From Nonomuraea jabiensis (GTDB taxonomy: Bacteria; Actinomycetota; Actinomycetes; Streptosporangiales; Streptosporangiaceae): DNA of 64,000 bases. The notes beneath the pieces are model-generated. The model was not told where the DNA came from, made no database searches, and saw only the letters and a program-made list of their open reading frames with translations. Location of the stretch: positions 7,266,501-7,330,500 of the forward strand of contig NZ_JACHMB010000001.1 of the NCBI RefSeq assembly GCF_014204795.1, written 5' to 3'. Of this stretch, positions 48,531-55,669 are shown in pieces; the first letter of the stretch is position 1; each line of letters opens with the position of its first letter. A program made the translations under genes and the position numbers.

Positions 48531-50075
48531 ATGACCGACGTGATCATCGTCGGCGGCGGGCCCGTGGGGCTGCTGCTGGCGTGCGAGCTCAAGCTGGGCG
48601 GGGCCGACCCGCTGGTCCTGGAGGCGGCCACGGGCGAGGAGCGCCGGACGCGCAGCCTCGGCCTGCGCTCGCTCAACGCGCGCACGGTGCAGTCGCTGGC
48701 CCTGCGCGGCCTGGTCGAGCCGGTGGCGGGGGAGCAGTGGGCGATGCTCGACGAGCTGGCCGCGCGCCGCGAGCCCGCGGGGGCCGACCTGGTCGCCATG
48801 ATGGTGGAGCTGCTCCAGGAGGGGCGGATCAGGGGCCACTTCAGCGGGCTGCCGCTGCTGGGCGAGGCCGGCGACGCCGAATACCTCATGCTCAAGCAGG
48901 ACCGGCTGGAGGCCGTCCTGGCCGAGCGGGCCGCCGGGATGGGGGTGCGGATCCGGCAGGGGTGCGCGGTGAGCGACGTCGCGCAGGACGGGTCCGCCGC
49001 CGTCGCCACGCTCGCCGACGGGCGGACGGTGCGGGCCGCGTACCTCGTGGGGTGCGACGGCGGGCGGAGCCTGGTGCGCAAGCGGTCGGGGTTCGCGTTC
49101 GAGGGGACGCCGGCGACCATGACGGGGCGGACCGCCGTGGCCGAACTCGCCTCCGCCGAGGCCGTGACGTCGTCCCTGCGCCACCCCGGCGGGCTGGTGA
49201 ACCTGTCGCTGGTGCCGGGGGAGATCGCCACCGTCGAGTTCGACGGCGGGCCTGACGACCGGGACGCGCCGATGACGGCCGGGGAGCTGGAGGACAGCCT
49301 GCGGCGCGTGACGGGGCACGACGTGGTGGTCAAGCGGCTGGAGACCGGCATCCGCTACAGCGACAACACCCGGCACGCGGACACGTACCGCAAGGGGCGG
49401 GTGCTGCTGGCGGGGGACGCGGCGCACGTGCACTCGCCCATCGGCGGCCAGGGGCTCAACCTGGGACTGCAGGACGCGGTCAACCTCGGCTGGAAGCTGG
49501 CCCTGGTGGCCCGGGGGCTCGCGCCCGAGGCGCTGCTGGACACCTACACCGCCGAGCGGCACCCGGTGGCGGCCCGGGTGCTGCGCAACACCCGGGCCCA
49601 GGTGGCGCTGATGCGGCCCGGGCCGCAGGTGGAGGCGTTGCGGGAGGTGCTGGCGGAGGTGATCGAGCTGCCGGACGCCAGGCGGCACTTCACGGGGATG
49701 GCCGACGGGACGGAGGTGGACTACGCGCCCGGCTCGGCGCACCCCCTCGTCGGCCGCTTCGCACCCCGCCTGGAGACGCTCCCCGAGCCGGCTCACGCGA
49801 AGGCCCGGACGCTCCCCGAGCTGCTGCGGGACGGACGCGGCCTCGTGCTGGCCCTATCCGGAACGCCCGGCGAGGGCGGGCTCGACGCCGCCGTGGCGGG
49901 TCACCGCGACCGCGTGCGGGTGGCGCACGCGGACCACGCCACCCTGACCGACGGGCCCGGCGATGGAGACGCGGAGGTGCTGCTGGTGCGGCCCGACGGC
50001 TACGTCGCCTGGGCGGGCGGGCGCGACGGGGTCGCCGCCGCGCTCACCACGTGGTTCGGACCGCCCAGGAGTTAG
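48531..50075 (+). CDS. FAD-dependent aromatic monooxygenase (PHBH/Rox class)
   Basis: A 514-residue class A flavoprotein: VIIVGGGPVGLLLACELKLGG (FAD), YLVGCDGGRSLVRKRSGFAFEG (DG motif) and LLAGDAAHVHSPIGGQGLNLGLQDAVNLGWKLALVARG (GD motif), with a degenerate thioredoxin-like C-terminus (DGPGDGDAEVLLVRPDGYVAWAG). It resembles rifampicin and tetracycline monooxygenases and polyketide hydroxylases. With the divergent TetR gene it is probably an inducible detoxification enzyme. GGGAGCGGAG lies before the ATG. The 3' end overlaps the opposing peptidase gene by 4 bp. Confidence 0.9.
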   Translation: MTDVIIVGGGPVGLLLACELKLGGADPLVLEAATGEERRTRSLGLRSLNARTVQSLALRGLVEPVAGEQWAMLDELAARREPAGADLVAMMVELLQEGRIRGHFSGLPLLGEAGDAEYLMLKQDRLEAVLAERAAGMGVRIRQGCAVSDVAQDGSAAVATLADGRTVRAAYLVGCDGGRSLVRKRSGFAFEGTPATMTGRTAVAELASAEAVTSSLRHPGGLVNLSLVPGEIATVEFDGGPDDRDAPMTAGELEDSLRRVTGHDVVVKRLETGIRYSDNTRHADTYRKGRVLLAGDAAHVHSPIGGQGLNLGLQDAVNLGWKLALVARGLAPEALLDTYTAERHPVAARVLRNTRAQVALMRPGPQVEALREVLAEVIELPDARRHFTGMADGTEVDYAPGSAHPLVGRFAPRLETLPEPAHAKARTLPELLRDGRGLVLALSGTPGEGGLDAAVAGHRDRVRVAHADHATLTDGPGDGDAEVLLVRPDGYVAWAGGRDGVAAALTTWFGPPRS

Positions 50076-51334
50076 ACGAGGAGACGGGTGAGGACCCGGG
50101 TGCCGAATTCGAGCCCGTCCACCGGCACCCGCTCGTCCTTGCCGTGGAACATCCCGAAGTAGTCCAGGTCCGGCCGGAGCATGAGGGGCGCGAAGCCGTA
50201 GCCCTTGATGCCGATCCTGGCGAAGGACTTCGCGTCCGTGCCGCCGGCCATCACGTACGGCACCGGCCGGGCGAGCGGGTCCTCGGCCACCAGCGCGCCC
50301 GCCAGCGTGTCGAACAACGCCGACGGGTACGGCGCGTCGGGCGCGTCCTCCAGGTTGACGAACTCGCGGGTGATCTTCGGCCCGAGCAGCGCGTCGACCG
50401 TCTCCAGGAACTCCTCCTGCGTCCCCGGCATGTAACGCCCGTCCACGTGCGCCTCGGCGGTCGAGGGCACCACGTTCACCTTGTAGCCGGCGTCGAGCAT
50501 CGTCGGGTTCGCCGAGTTACGGATCTGGCTCTTGAACAGGCCGCCCAGCGGCCCGAGCCGGGCGGCCTCCTCGTCGAGGCGGTCGAGGTCGATCGGCCGG
50601 CCGATGATCTCCGACAGGCTCTGGATGAGGGCGGCCACCGGCGGCGTCAGGCGTACGGGCCACTGGTGGGAGGCCACCCGCGACAGGGCGTGCACCAGCG
50701 TGGCGACCGGGTTGTCCACCGGCGGGCGCGAGCCGTGCCCGGCCACGCCGTGCGCGGTGAGCTTCATCCAGGCGGTGCCGCGCTCGCCGACGGCGATCGG
50801 GTACACCCGGTGCCCGCCGGAGGCCACGCTGAAGCCGCCGGACTCGCTGATCGCCTCCGTGACGCCGTCGAACAGCTCCCGGTGCTCGGTGACGGCGTGC
50901 CGCGAGCCGTAGTCGCCGGTCGCCTCCTCGTCGGCCAGGAACGCCAGCACCAGGTCACGCTTCGGGCGCACGCCGCGGGCGGCCAGGTCGAGCACGGTCG
51001 CGAGGGTCATCGAGCACGAGCCCTTCATGTCGACCGCGCCGCGCCCGTAGACGCAGCCGTCCACGATCTCCCCCGAGAACGGGTGCATCCGCCACTCGGC
51101 CGGGTCGGCGGGCACCACGTCCAGGTGGCCGTGGATCAGCAGGGCGTCAGGGGAGTCGCCGTCGATCCTGGCCACGACGGTGGTCCGCCTCGGAGCCGAC
51201 TCGAACACGACCGGCTCGATCCCCGCGTCGGCCAGCAGCGTGGCGACGTATTCGGCCGCCGGCCGCTCACCGGAGCCCGGGTTGGTGGTGTCGAACCTGA
51301 TCAGATCCGAGCAGATCTCGGCGACGCTCTTCAC
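50072..51334 (-). CDS. M20-family metallopeptidase
   Basis: A 420-residue ArgE/DapE/carboxypeptidase-type enzyme. Zinc-ligand motifs: IHGHLDVVP (His, Asp), YGRGAVDMKG (bridging Asp), LADEEATGDYGS (Glu-Glu) and FHGKDERV (C-terminal His). HGVAGHGSRPPVDNP marks the lid domain. It removes terminal amino acids from short peptides or deacylates amino acids in the cytoplasm. It is last in a three-peptidase operon; GTG 51334 overlaps the S9 stop by 4 bp (GTGA), with GGGGAG before it. Confidence 0.93.
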   Translation of the reverse strand: MKSVAEICSDLIRFDTTNPGSGERPAAEYVATLLADAGIEPVVFESAPRRTTVVARIDGDSPDALLIHGHLDVVPADPAEWRMHPFSGEIVDGCVYGRGAVDMKGSCSMTLATVLDLAARGVRPKRDLVLAFLADEEATGDYGSRHAVTEHRELFDGVTEAISESGGFSVASGGHRVYPIAVGERGTAWMKLTAHGVAGHGSRPPVDNPVATLVHALSRVASHQWPVRLTPPVAALIQSLSEIIGRPIDLDRLDEEAARLGPLGGLFKSQIRNSANPTMLDAGYKVNVVPSTAEAHVDGRYMPGTQEEFLETVDALLGPKITREFVNLEDAPDAPYPSALFDTLAGALVAEDPLARPVPYVMAGGTDAKSFARIGIKGYGFAPLMLRPDLDYFGMFHGKDERVPVDGLEFGTRVLTRLLV

Positions 51335-53190
51335 GCTCTCCCCTTCAGTGTCAACGGCGGCACCTCGGGAGTCTCCATGCCGAAGATCAGCCCGTAGAAG
51401 GCCAGCTCGGCCTCCAGTGCCGAGACGATAGTCTCCTCCCTGCGCCAGCCGTGCTGCTCGCCGGGGTAGGTGAGCAAGGCCCACTCTTTGCCATGTTTGT
51501 CCAGTTCGGCGGTGAACCGCTCGGCCTGGCTCACGTCCACGATCGCGTCCTCCAGGCCGTGCAGCATGAGGCACGGGCCCGAGGCGCGGTAGGCGTTCAG
51601 GAGCGGTGAGCGCTCGGTGTAGCGGTCGCGGGTCTCGGGCAGCGGGCCCACCAGTCCGTCCAGGTAGCGGGACTCGAAGTCGTGCGTCTCGGCCGCCCAG
51701 CTCTCCGGGTCGGTGATCGCGTAGTGCGCGACCCCGCCCGCGAACACGTCGCTGTGCACGAGCGCCGCCACCGTCGTCCAGCCTCCGGCGCTGCCGCCGC
51801 GGATGGCGATCTTCGCGGCGTCGGCGCGGCCCATCTCGACCAGGCCACGCGCCACCTTGGCACAGTCCTGCACGTCCACCACGCCCCACTGGTGGCGCAG
51901 CCGCTCGCGGTAGGCGCGGCCGTACCCCGTGGATCCGCCGTAGTTGACCACGGCCACGCCGAGCCCTCTGCTGGTGAAGTACGCGATCTCCAGGTCGAGC
52001 ACGACCGGGTGGTTGCCGGTCGGGCCGCCGTGCACGAAGATCACGTACGGGTCCGGCCCGCTCCGGTCGCCGGACGGCGGGTAGAGGTGGGCGTGCACGC
52101 CCTCGACGGTCACGGCCTCGGGCGTGGGCAGCAGCTTGCGGTCCGGCAGCGGCTTGCGCGGCGAGACGACCTCGTGGGTGCCGTCCGCGAGGTCGACGAG
52201 GGTGACCTCCAGCGGCGTGTACGGGGTCGCGCCCACGGCCGCCACCTTGCCGCCCGCCACCGACACGGTCGAGGACCAGTAGGTGGCCGTGCCGCCGATG
52301 TCCCTGATGTCGCCGGTCTCCGGGTTCAGCACGCCCAGGTGGCGCAGGTCCGGGGTGCCGTACACGACCGCCAGCTCGCCCGTGTCCGTGACGGCCAGGT
52401 ACGTCATGCCCGGCTTCCACGCGGCGGCGCCGAACTCCTGCTCGATCGGGGTGAGGTTCGTGGCGGGGGAGCCGTCGAGGGGGACGAGGTGGACGTTCCA
52501 CCAGCCGGAGGGGTCGGTCACGGCGTACAGGCTGCCGCCGTCGCGCCACTCGGCCTGGGCCACCGACTCCTCGGGGCCGCCGGCGACCACCCGGTACGCG
52601 CCGGCCGTGCCGTCCTCGCGCAGCGGGGCCACGCACAGCTCGGTGCCGTCCCAGGGCATGTTCGGGTGGTCCCAGCCGATCCAGGCGACGTGGCGGCCGT
52701 CGGGGGACAGGCGGGGGTTCATCAGGAAGTGCTGGGCCTTGACGATCACCGTGACCGGGCCGCCGTCCAGGGGCACCGCCACCAGGTCCCGTACGCCGTC
52801 CGTCTCCCGGACCGCCCACACCTCGTCGCGGCCGGGCGGGAGGTAGAGGTCCGCGTAGCGGTACGGGCCCTCGGGGGTGATCGCCACCGGCTCCGCCCCC
52901 TCGACGCGGTAGAGGCGCTGGTCGGCCCAGTTCGTGAAGACCAGGCCGCCGCCCGGGAGCGGACGCCAGGAGCGGCCGCCGTACTCGATCACCCGGTTGC
53001 GCGCGTTCCAGCCCGGCGGCAGGGCGTCCACGCGGTTGCCGTCGGGGAGGCGGCGCACCACGCAGCGGCGCCCGCCCTCGGCCGGGCGTGGCTCGTCCCA
53101 CCAGACCTCGACGCCGGAGGGCGTGGCCACCGCCTCCACCCACTGCGGGCCGCCGTCGGTACGGGCCACGTCGATCGGTCGAATGCTCAT
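51331..53190 (-). CDS. S9-family prolyl oligopeptidase-like peptidase
   Basis: A 619-residue serine peptidase. The N-terminal beta-propeller is at 1-360 (LSPDGRHVAWIGWDHPNMPWDGTELCV). The C-terminal alpha/beta hydrolase has the nucleophile in IRGGSAGGWTTVAAL, Asp in HGLEDAIVD and His in YPGEQHGWR. VNYGGSTGYGRAYRERLRHQWGVVDVQD is typical of acylaminoacyl and dipeptidyl peptidases. There is no signal peptide, so it is cytosolic. ATG 53190 (GGTGA upstream, 4 bp after the C39 gene) is preferred to 53208. Confidence 0.92.
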   Translation of the reverse strand: MSIRPIDVARTDGGPQWVEAVATPSGVEVWWDEPRPAEGGRRCVVRRLPDGNRVDALPPGWNARNRVIEYGGRSWRPLPGGGLVFTNWADQRLYRVEGAEPVAITPEGPYRYADLYLPPGRDEVWAVRETDGVRDLVAVPLDGGPVTVIVKAQHFLMNPRLSPDGRHVAWIGWDHPNMPWDGTELCVAPLREDGTAGAYRVVAGGPEESVAQAEWRDGGSLYAVTDPSGWWNVHLVPLDGSPATNLTPIEQEFGAAAWKPGMTYLAVTDTGELAVVYGTPDLRHLGVLNPETGDIRDIGGTATYWSSTVSVAGGKVAAVGATPYTPLEVTLVDLADGTHEVVSPRKPLPDRKLLPTPEAVTVEGVHAHLYPPSGDRSGPDPYVIFVHGGPTGNHPVVLDLEIAYFTSRGLGVAVVNYGGSTGYGRAYRERLRHQWGVVDVQDCAKVARGLVEMGRADAAKIAIRGGSAGGWTTVAALVHSDVFAGGVAHYAITDPESWAAETHDFESRYLDGLVGPLPETRDRYTERSPLLNAYRASGPCLMLHGLEDAIVDVSQAERFTAELDKHGKEWALLTYPGEQHGWRREETIVSALEAELAFYGLIFGMETPEVPPLTLKGRA

Positions 53191-53194
53191 CAAG

Positions 53195-54271
53195 TCACCA
53201 ATTGCCATTCGTACATGGGGGAAGTGGATGGTCAGGCGGGTGAAGGACGTACGCGATGCCCCCGCTGCCCGAGCTCCTGAGCCATACGTTCTCGAACGCT
53301 GCCCGCGGATAGACCCTTCGAACTGAGGCCTCGTCGGGAGCCGCGGGATCGTTGACGACGACGTCGCCCTCGGCGGTGAAGCCGGTGACCACCAGGATGT
53401 GCCCGCTGGTGGAGTAGCAGGAGCCGGGCAGTTCGGCCGCCTTGAACGACTGCGACGTGATCACCGGGACCCCCGCCCGTACGAACGCCTCCAGCTCCAC
53501 CGCCGACCGCAGCCGCGTCACGAACCCGGCCAGGCCGTAGCGGCCCGCGTAGGCCACGTTGAACGGCCAGTTGCCGGTGCCCTGGTAGCTCTCGTCGTAC
53601 GTGCCCATGGCCGCGTGGTCCACGGACGGGGCCGGATCGCCGTCCCCCACCCAGGCCAGCTCGGCCGGCCCGGGGCCGCGGCCCCAGTAGCCCAGCACCA
53701 TGGCCACCGAGGTCGGGCCGCACCAGTTGGCGCCCCCGCCGTCCCACCGCGGGTGGTGCCCGGCGTGCGCGTGCTGGGAGTACGCGGGCACCGCCAGCTC
53801 CACCGCCCCCGCTCCGCCGTAGGGGCTCGGCGCGACCGGGCGGCGCGGCACGGCCGAGGCCATCACGCCCAGCCCGGTCACCCGCGCGTCACCGCCGTGC
53901 GCCGCGATCCGCACCTGGTAGGCCACCACCGGCTGCCGGGCCACGAAGGTGTCCACCGCCACGTCCCCGTCCTCGTCGCCCTGGCCGGGCACCGAGGTGC
54001 GGGGGGCGCCGTGCTCCGACCAGCGGCCCATGACGTACCACTTGGTGAGATCGCCCCGCGCGGTCCTGGCCCGGAGCGCCACCTCGATCCACGAGCCCGG
54101 CGGGGTGCGCGCGGTCCACGAGGGGATGAGCTGGGTCGCCGCGAACCCGATCGGCTGCTCCGCGCTCACCCACGACGAACCCGTGGGTACCGGCAGGCGG
54201 GCGAAGGCGATGCGGGTCAGGTCGACGGTGAGCACCAGCCATATTGTGGTTTCGCACCCTGTGTCGCACAT
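53195..54271 (-). CDS. C39-like cysteine peptidase family protein
   Basis: A protein of about 358 residues. The C-terminal half (from about residue 170) is a papain-fold C39-like domain: GANWCGPTSVAMVLGYW (catalytic Cys), SGHILVVTGF (His) and VVNDPAA (Asp). The N-terminal half is a beta-rich region (TPPGSWIEVALRART, WYVMGRWSEH, VAYQVRIAAHGG). The start is uncertain (ATG 54271, or GTG 54235), and no signal peptide is visible, although relatives are often secreted. It heads the operon with the S9 and M20 peptidases. Confidence 0.85.
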   Translation of the reverse strand: MCDTGCETTIWLVLTVDLTRIAFARLPVPTGSSWVSAEQPIGFAATQLIPSWTARTPPGSWIEVALRARTARGDLTKWYVMGRWSEHGAPRTSVPGQGDEDGDVAVDTFVARQPVVAYQVRIAAHGGDARVTGLGVMASAVPRRPVAPSPYGGAGAVELAVPAYSQHAHAGHHPRWDGGGANWCGPTSVAMVLGYWGRGPGPAELAWVGDGDPAPSVDHAAMGTYDESYQGTGNWPFNVAYAGRYGLAGFVTRLRSAVELEAFVRAGVPVITSQSFKAAELPGSCYSTSGHILVVTGFTAEGDVVVNDPAAPDEASVRRVYPRAAFENVWLRSSGSGGIAYVLHPPDHPLPPCTNGNW

Positions 54272-54315
54272 CGGATGGTTTACGTACCGGCCCCTTTTGT
54301 GTCGGTGGTGATCTC

Positions 54316-54321
54316 TATGGT
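54316..54321 (+). promoter_or_regulatory. -10 hexamer of a probable leaderless SWIM gene promoter
   Basis: TATGGT ends 7 nt before the ATG at 54329, in the 57-bp divergent gap with the C39 gene. No Shine-Dalgarno is visible. Confidence 0.45.
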
Positions 54322-54328
54322 TCGGGGC

Positions 54329-55669
54329 ATGACTCAGGCGGTACAGGCATATTCCTACGCGGGCCCCTCCACCCTCACCGACGGCAGGCTCGGCCTGTCG
54401 ACCTCCGGTGGCACGGCGTTATCGGGGCCGCAGACGCACCCGCGCTTCTTCAGCGGGCTGCTCACGCACGCGGCTCCGGCCGCGGCCGGGCTGCTGGCGG
54501 TGGCGGACGTCGCGCTCGCCCGCTACCACCAGCCCAGGCCGGGCTGGACCCGCGACCCGGTGGTGACGTGCGACGGCGGGCGGCTGCGGTTCGAGTCGTT
54601 CTCGGCGTGCGGCGGCGTCTACGCCCGGCTCGACGTGCTGGAGCTCGACGGCGACGTGCTCGACCGGGGCACCACCAACGTCGACGTCAACGGCCCGCTG
54701 CGCGAGTCCCTGGCCAGGGTGGGCGGCAGAGACCCGCTCCACCTGGGCGTCGGCCCCGACGAGCTGACGGTCACCACCCTCGACGGCGCGGTCGTGGAGA
54801 AGAAGGTGCCGCTGCCGTCGCGGTGGCTGCGCGGATTCGCGGAGGTGCAGGTGATCGCGTCCGGCTGGGACCTGCGGGCCGAGCTGGCCGGGCCGCACGC
54901 CGTGCGCTTCCTGCGCTCCCTGCCGAAGGGCGCCCGCTCCACCGTCTGGGCCGTCCCCTCGGGCCGTGACCTGCGCGTGGCCTCAGGGCCTGCGCGCGGC
55001 CCGAAAGTCGGCGCGGTCTGCCTGTCGGGCACCGGGCGGGTGGCCACGCTGCTGCCGCTGCTCAGGTTCGCCAAGGCGCTGCGCGTGTACGGGCCCGCCG
55101 ACGGCTCCTCCACGGCCAGCGGGTGGGAGCTGGAGCTGCCCGGCATGCGTTACACGCTGGCCGTCTCGCCCGAGCCGTGGCGCGGGTTCTCCGGCGAGGG
55201 GGCGGTGCTGTCCGACCTGTCCACCGACGAGGCCGCCGGCGACGCCGACGTGGTGGGCATGCTGCTCAACTTCGAGCCCACGGTCGAGCTGGGGCTGCTC
55301 GCCGACCGTTCCGGGCTGCCGATCGACCGCGTACGCGCCGCGCTCACCCAGCTCGGCACGGCCGGGCGCGTCGGCTACGACCTGCACGAGGCGGCCCACT
55401 TCCACCGCGAGCTCCCCTACGACAAGGAGCAGGTGGCCCAGCTCAACCCCCGGCTGACGGCCGCCCGCGCGCTGGTGGACTCCGGCGCCGTACGGCTGCT
55501 CGGGGAGACGGCCGAGGTGACGACCGGCGGCGGGGTGCGGCGGGTGCGGATCGCCGAGGGCGAGTGCACGTGCCCGTGGTGGTTCGACCACCGGGGCTCG
55601 CGCGGGCCGTGCAAGCACGTACTGGCCGCCAGGATCGCCGCCCGCGTGGCCGTAGAGGTAGCTCCGTGA
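54329..55669 (+). CDS. SWIM zinc-finger protein
   Basis: A 446-residue protein. The C-terminal SWIM finger is GECTCPWWFDHRGSRGPCKHVLAARIA: Cys413-x-Cys415 ... Cys428-x-His430. The middle part has a winged-helix-like segment (VELGLLADRSGLPIDRVRAALTQLGTAGRVGYDLHEAAHFHRELPYD). The N-terminal 300 residues are unique to this family. SWIM fingers bind nucleic acid or protein; related bacterial SWIM genes travel with MoxR/VWA or DUF4132-type genes, as in E. coli yehQ. It overlaps the next gene by 4 bp (GTGA), so the two proteins probably act together. An in-frame ATG at 54317 is possible. Confidence 0.88.
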   Translation: MTQAVQAYSYAGPSTLTDGRLGLSTSGGTALSGPQTHPRFFSGLLTHAAPAAAGLLAVADVALARYHQPRPGWTRDPVVTCDGGRLRFESFSACGGVYARLDVLELDGDVLDRGTTNVDVNGPLRESLARVGGRDPLHLGVGPDELTVTTLDGAVVEKKVPLPSRWLRGFAEVQVIASGWDLRAELAGPHAVRFLRSLPKGARSTVWAVPSGRDLRVASGPARGPKVGAVCLSGTGRVATLLPLLRFAKALRVYGPADGSSTASGWELELPGMRYTLAVSPEPWRGFSGEGAVLSDLSTDEAAGDADVVGMLLNFEPTVELGLLADRSGLPIDRVRAALTQLGTAGRVGYDLHEAAHFHRELPYDKEQVAQLNPRLTAARALVDSGAVRLLGETAEVTTGGGVRRVRIAEGECTCPWWFDHRGSRGPCKHVLAARIAARVAVEVAP

